Shown here in pieces: positions 14,535 through 23,633 of a stretch of DNA of 64,000 bases. Both the position numbers and the translations under genes were made by a program. Within the stretch, counting starts at the first letter, position 1. Every line of letters starts with the position of its first letter. The stretch comes from Jeotgalibacillus malaysiensis (GTDB lineage: Bacteria; Bacillota; Bacilli; Bacillales; Jeotgalibacillaceae). Location: contig CP009416.1 in assembly GCA_000818095.1 (NCBI GenBank), positions 2,960,501 through 3,024,500 on the forward strand, read 5' to 3'. Under the pieces are notes generated by a model. The model ran no database searches. It was not told where the DNA came from and saw only the letters and a program-made list of their open reading frames with translations.

Positions 14535-16685
14535 TTATAGCTTCAGGTTTTTCAGGGCATCTGCCAGTGCTGTGTTCACTGGCTCTTCTTTGTCCTGCTT
14601 TTTCATGTATTTCTTAACGTCCTGTTTACCTGCTTTGTTTTTCTGGTTTTCTTTACGGCGTTTCTGGAAGGCGTCCATTTTTTCGCGGTAGCCGCAGACG
14701 CAGCTGAATGTCTGTGCATCGCCTTCCCCGCGCAGGTCCATTTTCTTTTTACATTTTGGACAGCGCGCGTTTGTTTTCTTGGCGATATTTTTACGATGGC
14801 CGCATTCACGGTCCTGGCAGACAAGCATTTTGCCATTCTTTCCGTTTACTTCAAGCATCAGCTTGCCGCAGTCAGGGCAGTGGGTACCTGTCATATTGTC
14901 ATGCTTGTATTGCGCTTTGCTGTTTTTAATTGAGCGCACCACATCTTTGGAGAACTGCGTCATTTCGCTCATAAATGCCTGCTGCTGCAGCTTCCCGTCA
15001 GCAATTGCAGACAATTTCTGCTCCCACTCAGCTGTCAGTGCCGGCGATCTTAATTCTTCCGGAACAAGGTCAAGCAGCTGGCGTCCCTTTGATGTAAGGA
15101 AAATATCGTTGCCCCGCTTTTCGATTAAAAAGCCGTTAAACAGTTTTTCAATAATGTCTGCACGTGTGGCAACTGTACCTAGCCCGCCGGTTTCTCCGAG
15201 CTTTTCAACGAGTTCTTTCTTTTCCCCCTGCATATACGCTTTCGGGTTTTCCATCGCTGACAGGAGTGTTGCTTCATTGAATCTTGCAGGCGGCTGAGTT
15301 TCCCCGGTTGTGATACTGACGCTCTGGACCTTAAGGCGGCTCCCTTTTTCAACGTCAGGCAGTGCCGCATGCTGTTCATCTTCACTTTGATCCAGCTCTT
15401 TAAAACCAAGCTTGATTGGAATATTTCCTTTAGCGGTAAAGGTTTCACCGCCGATTTCTGCTGTAACGACTGTCTGCTCGTATTCATAAGGAGGCATCAA
15501 AACAGCGAGAAACCGCTCAGCAATCAGGCTGTAGATTTTCCATTCGCGGTCATTGAGCTTTTCAATCCGCAGCGTCTCCTCCGTCGGAATAATCGCATGG
15601 TGATCAGATACTTTTGCGTCATTGATAAAGCTGCCTGCTTTAATCGGCTTGCGCAACAGTTTTACAACATGTGGCGCGTAAGGCTGCACCTTCATCCCTT
15701 TCAGACGGTCAGCAAGCGTCTCCGTCATATCAGATGACAGAAAGCGCGAGTCTGTTCTAGGGTACGTGACGAGCTTATGCTGTTCATATAATTTCTGGAG
15801 GATGGAAAGCGTCTCTTTTGCTGAAAAATGATAGCGTTTGTGCGCATCACGCTGCAGCTCAGTCAGGTCGTATAAAGGCTTTGGATACGTCTTTTTAGGC
15901 GTCTTTTTTACATCCTTAATGACCAGTTCATGACCTTTTGTCTTCACAAACAGATTATCCGCTTTTTGCTGATCAAACGTTTGATTGGTTTTTCCATCTG
16001 TCCATTTCAGCGTTAATCCATCCGCTTTTGCCTGCAGTCCGTAAAACTTTTTCGGCTTAAACTGTTTAATTTCTTCTTCACGCATCGCAATCATGGCAAT
16101 CGTTGGTGTCTGCACACGGCCTGATGATAGCTGTGCATTAAACTTTGTTGTCAGTGCGCGCGTTGCATTGATCCCGACAATCCAGTCAGCCTCTGCACGT
16201 GCGACAGCTGAATGATAAAGTGGTACGTATCGGTCGCCGCCCTTTAAATTTTTGAAGCCTTCACGAATCGCTTTATCAGTTACCGATGAGATCCATAGAC
16301 GCTTGACCGGTTTATTTACTCTTGCCTTTTCTAAAATCCAGCGCGCAACCAGTTCCCCTTCACGCCCTGCATCGGTTGCAATGACGATCTCACCAACGTC
16401 GCCGCGCGTCAGCTGACTTTTTACTGATTGAAACTGCTTGCCTGTTTTTTTAATGACTACAAGCTTCATTTCTTTTGGTAAAATGGGCAGGTCTTCAAGG
16501 CGCCATGATTGATACTGGTCACCATAATGATCCGGGTCTGCATGTGTCACCAAATGACCGAGTGCCCATGTAACGATATATTGATCTCCTTCAAGATAAC
16601 CGTTTCCTTTTTTATGACAGTTCAGTACGCGTGCAATATCGCGGCCAACTGACGGCTTTTCAGCCAGTACAACTGTTTTCTTCAT
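14535..16685 (-). CDS. topB: DNA topoisomerase III
   Basis: 716 residues from ATG 16685 (AAAGGACGG upstream); the longer frame to 16853 runs into a repeat array and has no site. An N-terminal Toprim domain (VVLAEKPSVGRDIARVL, IATDAGREGELVARWI) is followed by the type IA core with the active-site tyrosine in LVTYPRTDSRFL. The C-terminus adds two four-cysteine zinc ribbons (HCPDCGKLM...CQDREC, RCPKCKKKM...CVCGY) and a Lys-rich tail. It relaxes and decatenates DNA by single-strand passage, in the cytoplasm. The length is normal for Bacillus TopB. Confidence 0.95.
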   Translation of the reverse strand: MKKTVVLAEKPSVGRDIARVLNCHKKGNGYLEGDQYIVTWALGHLVTHADPDHYGDQYQSWRLEDLPILPKEMKLVVIKKTGKQFQSVKSQLTRGDVGEIVIATDAGREGELVARWILEKARVNKPVKRLWISSVTDKAIREGFKNLKGGDRYVPLYHSAVARAEADWIVGINATRALTTKFNAQLSSGRVQTPTIAMIAMREEEIKQFKPKKFYGLQAKADGLTLKWTDGKTNQTFDQQKADNLFVKTKGHELVIKDVKKTPKKTYPKPLYDLTELQRDAHKRYHFSAKETLSILQKLYEQHKLVTYPRTDSRFLSSDMTETLADRLKGMKVQPYAPHVVKLLRKPIKAGSFINDAKVSDHHAIIPTEETLRIEKLNDREWKIYSLIAERFLAVLMPPYEYEQTVVTAEIGGETFTAKGNIPIKLGFKELDQSEDEQHAALPDVEKGSRLKVQSVSITTGETQPPARFNEATLLSAMENPKAYMQGEKKELVEKLGETGGLGTVATRADIIEKLFNGFLIEKRGNDIFLTSKGRQLLDLVPEELRSPALTAEWEQKLSAIADGKLQQQAFMSEMTQFSKDVVRSIKNSKAQYKHDNMTGTHCPDCGKLMLEVNGKNGKMLVCQDRECGHRKNIAKKTNARCPKCKKKMDLRGEGDAQTFSCVCGYREKMDAFQKRRKENQKNKAGKQDVKKYMKKQDKEEPVNTALADALKNLKL

Positions 16686-16758
16686 TGTTAAATCCGTCCT
16701 TTTTTGAGTTGAATTCTGTAAGTGAGTATAACATATCTGAGAGGGTGGGGTTGTGTGC

Positions 16759-16899
16759 AGGCGTTCCGTGGAGATTGATACAATGTTGAGGTGGAAAGCG
16801 ACATCTCGCCGGGTGTATCGATACAAATCCAGGCAGAACCACGACAATTCCACGCAGAACCGCTACAAATCCAGCAAAAACACAGACATTTGCCCCGCC
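16759..16899 (+). repeat. Family B array 1
   Basis: Units starting ACA at 16780, 16801, 16823, 16844, 16865 and 16886, with a weak earlier unit near 16759. Spacing is 21 bp except the 22-bp special unit at 16801, which contains CGCCGGGTGTATCG. Typical units read ACAATTCCACGCAGAACC. It lies in the gap between topB (start) and the antiporter gene (end). Confidence 0.82.
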
Positions 16900-16927
16900 C
16901 CCCTCACTATACCCCGTCTCCAAACTT

Positions 16928-16962
16928 AAAAATCCGGAAGACGCATCACTGCATCTTCCGGA
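16928..16962 (-). terminator. Terminator after CPA1 antiporter
   Basis: Stem ATCCGGAAGA / TCTTCCGGAT followed by TTTTTAAG on the minus strand, just after the antiporter stop. Confidence 0.82.
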
Positions 16963-16967
16963 TCCTA

Positions 16968-18803
16968 TTACTTATCACCATTTAGCTTCTGTTTGACCTT
17001 CTCGACTTCTTTTGTCTGAGCCGTCAGCCTGATCAATGTATCTCCAGGGTTGATCACTTCCTCCCAGTCTTTAACGAAAGGTTCAAAGTGACCCGACTTG
17101 TTCAGAACACCAATCAGGAAGTCATCCCCGTTTATTTCTTCTTTATATTTATCATACGTATATTGCTCTGTAATCTGCGTACGTCTGAATACATGGCCGT
17201 TATCGACGCGACGAATCAGTTCCTGCAGCGTTGCTTTTTCATTGAACAGCACTCTTCCGCCAACTGTGTGACGCAGTCCAGCGAGATCAGCATCATGGGT
17301 TTTTTCCATGGATACCTGGAATAGATGCTTACGTCCGATTGACGGTGTAAAGGTCGAGCAGACGAGCGCATTGTATGAATCCAGTGAGGTAGCAGCCAGA
17401 ATCGACTCATAAGGTGTCATATCCAGTCTGTACTCAGTCTGTTCAGATAAAAGCTCTCCGTGGAATGTTGGTACCCCTCTTTGTCTTGCAGGAGCAAGGT
17501 TACGCCAGGTTGAATCTACCAGAATCACAGGCACTTTCATTTCATGAAGTGTATGGGTCAGGCCTCTTGTAAATGCATTACCGCCAACCACAATGACACC
17601 AGGCCCTTCATCATTGGCAAGCTTAAGCTTTTTCGCAACCAAGCCAATTGAAAAGCCGTGTGCGACAACCGTTGAGAAAACGAGCGCAAATGTCAGTGCA
17701 GTCAGGATTTCAGCATCCTCAAAGCCTGTATCCAGCAGAACGGATGCGAAATAGCCTGAAACGGTCAGTGCGACAATTCCACGTGGTGCAATCCATCCGA
17801 CAAGCGTTCTTTCCTGCCAGGACAGATCAGTTCCAATTGTGGAAAGCCAAATGGAGAGCGGTCTCACGATTAGTAGCATCAGAACGACGTAACCGATAAT
17901 TCTCAGGTTAAAGATCTCAAGTAACGTTTCCACCTGAAGAGAAGCCGTCAGCATAATAAAAATCGTTGAGATCAGAAGAACTGATATATTTTCCTTAAAA
18001 TGACGCATATCCCCAATAGAAGAGATATGCATATTCGCCATTGTCATCCCCATTGCTGTAACCGACAGCAGGCCTGTCTCATGCATGACTTCATCTGCTA
18101 CACTGAAACAAAACAGTACCACTGCGAATAAAACAGGTGACTTTAGAAATTCAGGAATATATCCCTTTTCAAACATCCATCCCATCCCGCGTCCAAGCAC
18201 CCAGCCGAGTACTGTGGCAAATGCAGCAGCGCCAAAGAATAGCAGCAGGCTCGTAAATGTAACTTCTTCATCGACAAAGAACAGGATAATCTGGAATGCA
18301 AATAAAGCAAGCAGGACACCAAGCGGATCAACAATAATCCCTTCCCATTTCAATATTTTTGCAGGGCGGGGTTTAAGCTTGGCCTGTCTTAGTAGCGGTA
18401 AAATAACGGTTGGTCCGGTTACGATAAACAGTCCACCGATAACGAAAGCAACCGGCAAGGACAATCCTGCTATGTAATGCGCTGTTAATGAACCGAGAAT
18501 CCAGGCGATAAATGCCCCGAAAGTGACGATTCTGAATACAGGCTTTCCGAGATCACGAATCTCCCGAAAATCCAGCTGAAGACTTCCTTCAAATAAGATA
18601 ATAGCAACCGCCATTGAAATAATTGGACCGTATAAATCCCCAAACTCCTGTTCAGGGTTAATAAATCCAAGTACTGGCCCTACAATTATACCGGCAACTG
18701 ACATCACAACAATTGCAGGAAGCCGGATGCGCCATGAGAGCCACTGTGAAAGGATTCCTAAAAAGACGACAAGCATCGCCGTAAATAACAGAGAATTAAA
18801 CAA
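16968..18803 (-). CDS. CPA1-type cation/proton antiporter with TrkA domains
   Basis: 611 residues. The N-terminal ~390 residues have about 12 hydrophobic segments of the Na+(K+)/H+ exchanger fold (VIGGLFIVTGPTVILPLL, then the ion-site stretch WEGIIVDPLGVLLAL). The C-terminal part holds a Rossmann-like TrkA-N segment (VIVVGGNAFTRGLTHTL) and a TrkA-C-like domain (DDFLIGVLNKSG...GDTLIRLTAQ), which usually senses nucleotides. It resembles NhaP2/KefC-like exporters. The start is TTG 18803, with AAAGGTGG about ten bases upstream; the start is uncertain. Confidence 0.85.
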   Translation of the reverse strand: MFNSLLFTAMLVVFLGILSQWLSWRIRLPAIVVMSVAGIIVGPVLGFINPEQEFGDLYGPIISMAVAIILFEGSLQLDFREIRDLGKPVFRIVTFGAFIAWILGSLTAHYIAGLSLPVAFVIGGLFIVTGPTVILPLLRQAKLKPRPAKILKWEGIIVDPLGVLLALFAFQIILFFVDEEVTFTSLLLFFGAAAFATVLGWVLGRGMGWMFEKGYIPEFLKSPVLFAVVLFCFSVADEVMHETGLLSVTAMGMTMANMHISSIGDMRHFKENISVLLISTIFIMLTASLQVETLLEIFNLRIIGYVVLMLLIVRPLSIWLSTIGTDLSWQERTLVGWIAPRGIVALTVSGYFASVLLDTGFEDAEILTALTFALVFSTVVAHGFSIGLVAKKLKLANDEGPGVIVVGGNAFTRGLTHTLHEMKVPVILVDSTWRNLAPARQRGVPTFHGELLSEQTEYRLDMTPYESILAATSLDSYNALVCSTFTPSIGRKHLFQVSMEKTHDADLAGLRHTVGGRVLFNEKATLQELIRRVDNGHVFRRTQITEQYTYDKYKEEINGDDFLIGVLNKSGHFEPFVKDWEEVINPGDTLIRLTAQTKEVEKVKQKLNGDK

Positions 18804-18876
18804 CTCCGTGACACCACCTTTACGTTCAAACTGATATGCCTAATACTTTACCAGTTATCACTTCTGATAAGAAGAA

Positions 18877-19524
18877 TTAAGCTTTTGTTTCTCTTCTTTT
18901 TGTATTTTCAATTTCACCTGATTGATAGATTGCAAGCGTCGGGAATCGCTCGTCCAGTGCTTTTTCAGTCATTGCCAGTGCAAGCTGGGATGCCCTGATG
19001 CCTTTATACGTTTTCAGCGGACCGATCATTGCCCAGCCTGCAAAAGTCATGGCTCTTTCGGCTACTGATTCCTTCACGCCGTATTCAACTGGATCTGTCA
19101 ATAAAATAGAAGGACGGAAAATATGCAAAGAGGGAAAGGCAAGCCTTTGAAGCTGCTGCTCGTATTTTCCATAACGACGGTTAAGCCTCAGCACTGACCG
19201 GGCGTCTGCACCCATGGAAGATATAACGAGATATTGTGAAGCATTACTGTGTTTCACTGCTGAAGCAAGCTTTAGCGGATCGAACCAGTCGTCATCTGCA
19301 GAGGGCTGAATGCAGCAGAACACGTCATCCACAACGCCAAAGTGGGCTGCTTCAATGTATCTGAAATCAATGATCCGTTCTGATATTTTTTCGTGCGTGT
19401 ATGATGTATGAGATTCAGATAAAATAATAACTTCATCATATATTTTGCGTGAACATAACTCTTTTATCAGCTCAGCGCCGGTTGCTGTATGGGAGCCGAT
19501 GACTGCTGCGGTTCTTGATCTCAT
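18877..19524 (-). CDS. NAD(P)-binding protein, atypical SDR (HTATIP2-like)
   Basis: 215 residues. The N-terminus AAVIGSHTATGAELIKEL is a degenerate nucleotide-binding GxxxxxG loop of atypical short-chain dehydrogenases. SSMGAD and a Y-x-x-x-K-like RYGKYEQQLQ stretch follow where the family has its Ser-Tyr-Lys region. It resembles the TIP30/HTATIP2 and NmrA-type oxidoreductase group. The substrate is unknown. ATG 19524 has AAGGCGG eight bases upstream and is preferred over TTG 19545. Confidence 0.7.
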   Translation of the reverse strand: MRSRTAAVIGSHTATGAELIKELCSRKIYDEVIILSESHTSYTHEKISERIIDFRYIEAAHFGVVDDVFCCIQPSADDDWFDPLKLASAVKHSNASQYLVISSMGADARSVLRLNRRYGKYEQQLQRLAFPSLHIFRPSILLTDPVEYGVKESVAERAMTFAGWAMIGPLKTYKGIRASQLALAMTEKALDERFPTLAIYQSGEIENTKRRETKA

Positions 19525-19604
19525 CCTGTCCACCGCCTTTACCAATATATCGACAGTTATCTCGATTTCTAAACAATTCAGGCAGTGGGGATGTGTTCGA
19601 TGAA

Positions 19605-19645
19605 TCTAAAAAAGCTATGTGTCAAGCGCGCAACACATAGCTTTC
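19605..19645 (-). terminator. Terminator after transglutaminase operon
   Basis: Stem AAAGCTATGTGT / ACACATAGCTTT followed by T on the minus strand. Confidence 0.88.
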
Positions 19646-19658
19646 AAGATAAGGCATT

Positions 19659-20510
19659 TTATTGATCCAGCAGCTTTACACTGACCTTTACATCAAGCTC
19701 CTGCTCGCCGCCGCGGTATACACCCTGCAGCGGGCTGACGTCAGCATAATCACGGCCGACGCCGACTCTGATATGATTCTCGAGTGCTTCTACATTATTA
19801 GTCGGATCAAGGCCAACCCATCCAATACCCGGCACCATCACTTCAACCCAGGCATGTGTTGCCGCATCGCCGACAAGTGCGGAATCCTCTCCTACATAGA
19901 GGTAACCGCTGATATACCTGGCTGGAATGTTGTGTGCTCTCAGCAGACCGATCATCACGTGGGCATAATCCTGACATACCCCTTTGCAACCTTCAATTGA
20001 TTCTATTGCTTTTGTATTTACATCTGTTGCCTGAGGATCATAAGTGAACAAATCATACACATATTTCATCAGGTCCAGTGAGAATCTGACAGGGTTCTCA
20101 GTGTTACCAATTTCATTAATCACTTTATTGACCTGGTCCTGATTAACAAATGTGTACATTGTCTGATTCAAAAACGGTAAATACTGCTGTCTGAAGATTT
20201 TCGAATGAAAGATTGATTTCATTTCAGGTGAATAATCAATCCGTTCAATAAACGGACTGCGTTGAATGCTGATCGTTGAGATCGTCTTCACTTCAAGTGA
20301 CTGATGCATTTCAGCAATGAAGAAGGACTCAACATTATTACCCCAGATATCGGAGTACTCCTTAGTCAGTGCAGCCGGCGTCAGTTCAGTGCGATATGCA
20401 AGCAATCGCTGACATTCATCTGTTCTCGGCTTCAATCTGATTTCATTCATGCTTTGATCCACTGTTGTTGAATAGTTAAATGTGTTTGTATGTGTAATTT
20501 CGTACTTCAT
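19659..20510 (-). CDS. Transglutaminase-like protein
   Basis: 283 residues. The N-terminal beta-domain (YEITHTNTFNYSTTVDQSMNEIRLKPR) is the transglutaminase-like N-region. The papain-like core has the catalytic triad: Cys in EGCKGVCQDYAHVMIGLLRA, His in AATHAWVEVMVPG, and Asp in VGLDPTNN. It is the third gene of a minus-strand operon with alpha-E and ATP-grasp proteins. Likely a peptidase or amidotransferase acting on a peptide made by the ATP-grasp partner (family-level inference). Confidence 0.9.
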   Translation of the reverse strand: MKYEITHTNTFNYSTTVDQSMNEIRLKPRTDECQRLLAYRTELTPAALTKEYSDIWGNNVESFFIAEMHQSLEVKTISTISIQRSPFIERIDYSPEMKSIFHSKIFRQQYLPFLNQTMYTFVNQDQVNKVINEIGNTENPVRFSLDLMKYVYDLFTYDPQATDVNTKAIESIEGCKGVCQDYAHVMIGLLRAHNIPARYISGYLYVGEDSALVGDAATHAWVEVMVPGIGWVGLDPTNNVEALENHIRVGVGRDYADVSPLQGVYRGGEQELDVKVSVKLLDQ

Positions 20511-20561
20511 CGGTCGTCCGCTCCCTCGTGTTGTGAGTTTCTCCTCCTGATTCTTACCCTT

Positions 20562-21530
20562 TCAAGAGGATTTTGACGGTTCGACGAGATAATAAGTCTC
20601 AGAAAAAATTCGTCCGATATCATTACACTTATTCTGGAAATCATCCAGGAAAGCGCTGATTCCTTCTTCTTTTAATGATCTGATCTTCTGCTCGTCAAAC
20701 TCATCAATGATCAAATCCAGCGCCGCATACATTCTCCAGGAATAATGCGAAACGCGTCCACCTTCGAGAGAAATAATCGACTCTCTAATATGGTCTATAC
20801 AGTATTGAATTGCCCTAGGAAATGAAAAGTCTGATATTAGGAATGTCAGCACATCCCTCTCATTCATTCTAGGCGGATACTTTTTTAAATATTCCTCGTA
20901 TCCATTTACCAGCTGCAGCGCAGATCGCCAGTAGTAATAATTTGTTCCATCCGCTTTTTGCTGATCCGCAGCGGACTGGTCATTTAAAATATTGAGAATG
21001 CGGGCTGTTTTCTCTCCGCGTTCAAGCCACTTTGCGATATTGAAAAACCTGTATGGTACACCGCGCGTCATCATGGAATCCACAATTCCGTGTGAGGTCA
21101 GCGCAGCGATTTTTACCTTGTTCAAAAAGTGCTGGATATCCCTTAATGATCCTTCTGAAATTTTAACCTCAGTCATTTCGAGGTAAAGGTTATTCCAGAC
21201 TTCAAATAAATCGTTTGGAATAATGTCACGGGTTGTTCTTGCGTTTTCACGCGCAAATTTAATACAGCTCAAGATCGAATTCGGATTCGCTTCTGAAAAA
21301 GCCAGGTAGTCGATCATATGACTCGTACTCATTTTCGGGTAAAGCCTGTTAAAATCCGCTACTGAGCCACAAATCTCAAGCACGGTCTCCCAGTCATGGC
21401 GTGCGAGCGTCTCTTCAGATGAAGCTTCAAGCATCTGGATCAGCTGTACACCGAGTACGCGTGCATTATTTTCCGCTCGTTCGATATTCCGTGACATCCA
21501 GTAAAGTGAATCAGCTACTCTGCTCAGCAT
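20562..21530 (-). CDS. Alpha-E domain protein
   Basis: 322 residues, all helical, starting MLSRVADSLYWMSRNIERAENNARVL, which is the signature opening of the alpha-E (DUF403) family. There is no known enzymatic activity. It is consistently encoded beside a circularly permuted ATP-grasp protein and a transglutaminase. Its start overlaps the end of the ATP-grasp gene by 20 bp, with AGGAGG inside that gene, so translation is probably coupled. Confidence 0.92.
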   Translation of the reverse strand: MLSRVADSLYWMSRNIERAENNARVLGVQLIQMLEASSEETLARHDWETVLEICGSVADFNRLYPKMSTSHMIDYLAFSEANPNSILSCIKFARENARTTRDIIPNDLFEVWNNLYLEMTEVKISEGSLRDIQHFLNKVKIAALTSHGIVDSMMTRGVPYRFFNIAKWLERGEKTARILNILNDQSAADQQKADGTNYYYWRSALQLVNGYEEYLKKYPPRMNERDVLTFLISDFSFPRAIQYCIDHIRESIISLEGGRVSHYSWRMYAALDLIIDEFDEQKIRSLKEEGISAFLDDFQNKCNDIGRIFSETYYLVEPSKSS

Positions 21531-22977
21531 GATTGCTTTCGCCTCCTTTTAACACCCATGTATCTTTTCCGCCGCCACCCTGTGATGAATTCACGACAAG
21601 TGAGCCTTCCTTCAGCGCAACTCTTGATAGTCCGCCCGGCAGCACATGCGTTTTCTTTCCTCTCATCACAAATACCCGGAGATCTACATGGCACGGATAA
21701 AAACGTCCGTCCTGGAAAGCAGGTGCCCTTGACAGCTGAATGGTCGGCTGGGCAATATACTGATGCGGTTCCTCTTCAATCTTCTTTTTAAAGCGGTCAA
21801 TCTCTTCATTTGTTGCATGCGGTCCGATCAGCATATCGTAGCCGCCTGAAGCGCCAACGTTTTTCACAACGAGCTGATCAAGATTTTCCAGCGCCCATTT
21901 ACGCTGTTCTATGTTTCTCATAAAATAGGTATCCACATTCGGGATAATCGGATCTTCATTTAGATAGTAGCGGATCATTTCAGGGACAAATGCATACATC
22001 GCCTTGTCATCCGCCACACCGTTACCAACCCCGTTCAAAATTGATACGTTTCCTTTTTTATATGCACTCATTAACCCTGGTACACCGAGTGCTGAATCTT
22101 TATTAAATACCTGCGGATCAAGAAAATCATCGTCAATGCGGCGGTAAATGATATCAACGCGCTGCATGCCGCGGATCGTCTTAACGTAGACGATGTTGTC
22201 CCTAACATGAAGATCACGGCCTTCAACAAGCTCAATGCCCATTTGCTGGGCGAGGAAGACGTGGTCATAGTAAGCCGAATTGTACATCCCAGGCGTCAGC
22301 AGAACCGCCCTCGGCTCAGCAAGACAATTGATCGGGCAGTGATCGAGTACTGCATCATGCATATGGGACAGCTGATGCTCAAGTGAATGAATGCTGTGAC
22401 GGTTAAAGAATTCAGGATACACCTGACGCATAACATAGCGGTTTTGATAAACATAGGACATACCTGAAGGGTTTCGCAGGTTATCTTCAAGCACGCGGTA
22501 TGTACCTTCCTGATCACGAATCAGATCGATTCCTGCAAGAAAGATGTGATTTTTAAGCGGCACATCGATACCTGTCACCTGTTTCTTCAGATAATAGGGG
22601 TTCTGTTCGACAAATTCTCTCGGGATCACACCGTCTTTAACGATCGCTGCCTCATGATAGACATCATCGAGAAAACGATTGAGCGCTTCAACACGCTGCC
22701 TCATACCTTTTTCAATCATCGTCCAGGTCTCTGGAGGCATGATGATCGGAATAAAGTCAAAAGGCATTGTGCGTTCTGTTCCAATATTGTCGTTATAAAC
22801 AGTAAATGTAATGCCCTGTCTTAAAAAGCTGAGCTGAGCTGTTTCGTGCTTTTCTCTCAGCTCAGCTTCACTGAACTGGTCCATGACTTTGTGAAAATCC
22901 TGATAGTGCGGCCTGACTGAGCCGTCTTTTTCAAGCATTTCATCAAAATTTCTTTCAGACTGATATGGCTTGAACAT
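21511..22977 (-). CDS. Circularly permuted ATP-grasp type 2 protein
   Basis: 488 residues of the CP_ATPgrasp_2 family (DUF404/DUF407): YHEAAIVKDGVIPREFV, LEDNLRNPSGMSYVYQNRYVMR, MQRVDIIYRRIDDDFLDP, NGVGNGVADDKAMYAFVPEMI, KNVGASGGYDMLIGP, and HVDLRVFVM. The family is predicted to ligate amino acids using ATP. It is the first gene of the trio with alpha-E and transglutaminase. Ribosome binding site GGGGGA seven bases from the ATG. A family R element lies 34 bp upstream in the leader. Confidence 0.92.
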   Translation of the reverse strand: MFKPYQSERNFDEMLEKDGSVRPHYQDFHKVMDQFSEAELREKHETAQLSFLRQGITFTVYNDNIGTERTMPFDFIPIIMPPETWTMIEKGMRQRVEALNRFLDDVYHEAAIVKDGVIPREFVEQNPYYLKKQVTGIDVPLKNHIFLAGIDLIRDQEGTYRVLEDNLRNPSGMSYVYQNRYVMRQVYPEFFNRHSIHSLEHQLSHMHDAVLDHCPINCLAEPRAVLLTPGMYNSAYYDHVFLAQQMGIELVEGRDLHVRDNIVYVKTIRGMQRVDIIYRRIDDDFLDPQVFNKDSALGVPGLMSAYKKGNVSILNGVGNGVADDKAMYAFVPEMIRYYLNEDPIIPNVDTYFMRNIEQRKWALENLDQLVVKNVGASGGYDMLIGPHATNEEIDRFKKKIEEEPHQYIAQPTIQLSRAPAFQDGRFYPCHVDLRVFVMRGKKTHVLPGGLSRVALKEGSLVVNSSQGGGGKDTWVLKGGESNHAEQSS

Positions 22978-23010
22978 TTACCTGTCCCCCTTTTTATAAT
23001 AACTTTTTAA

Positions 23011-23150
23011 AGCTGGCTGCTGATTTCCGCTTCAGGGGGACGCTTTACGCGGCCGGGCGGTGAGCCTCCCGGGCGCTTCGCGTCTGCGGGGTCTCACCTG
23101 TCCGGCTTCTCCTGCTGGAGTCGCCCCCCCTTCCACTACAATCACCAGCT
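23011..23150 (-). repeat. Family R element, copy 4
   Basis: Read on the minus strand it begins AGCTGGTGATTG and ends AATCAGCAGCCAGCT, with core GACTCCAGCAGG, GGTGAGACCCCGC and GGCTCACC. It ends 34 bp before the ATP-grasp start codon and has the same orientation. The remaining sequence to 23357 is AT-rich; I see no gene in it. Confidence 0.85.
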
Positions 23151-23357
23151 GTGCAGATACAACAATGGTGTTTAACACAGCTAAATAATAAAAAAACTGT
23201 ACAATATCTTTCTTTCAACAATTATATACAGGATTCCTCTAAATTTTCTGAAAATACTCTAATCTTTACCCTTCTTCTCTGTAACGTAAGCGCAATTGTA
23301 TTAAGTTTTGTCGGGGGAATTGTAAATTTGTTAAAATAGAGAAATGGAGGGATGACG

Positions 23358-23528
23358 ATGACACAAAGTGAGATTCAAAATAGAATTGCTGAGTTAAAGA
23401 TGGAGTATATTAGGGCACAGGATGACCTTGAGAAACTTGAATCTGTCGGTCGTGATGGCGCATCCGCTCAGAAAAGACTGACGCTGATCGAGGATGAGCT
23501 GTCCGAGCTCAGAAAACTTGAGGAGTAA
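23358..23528 (+). CDS. SE1832 family small protein
   Basis: 56 residues, too short for the usual ORF cut-off. It starts MTQSEIQNRIAELKMEYIRA, contains the family-typical DLEKLESVGRDGASAQKRL, and ends ELSELRKLEE. It is highly charged and predicted to be one or two coiled-coil helices. The function of SE1832 proteins is unknown. GGAGGGATGACG lies just upstream of the ATG, and a strong terminator follows six bases after the stop, so it is its own transcript. Confidence 0.85.
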   Translation: MTQSEIQNRIAELKMEYIRAQDDLEKLESVGRDGASAQKRLTLIEDELSELRKLEE

Positions 23529-23533
23529 GTGTG

Positions 23534-23572
23534 AATAGCCGGTTGCCCGGGCAGGCAATCGGCTATTTGTTT
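23534..23572 (+). terminator. Terminator after SE1832 gene
   Basis: Stem AATAGCCGGTTGCC / GGCAATCGGCTATT (one G-T or mismatch), then TTGTTT. Confidence 0.82.
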
Positions 23573-23633
23573 CCCCGGAATCAGGTTTCGTATATAATCT
23601 GACTATACAAGTTCAAGGAAAGCAGGTTGATCC

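Noticed and set aside
23151-23339. 62-codon ORF before the SE1832 gene
   Set aside because: It starts inside family R copy 4, has no ribosome binding site, and its hydrophobic content follows from AT-rich DNA.
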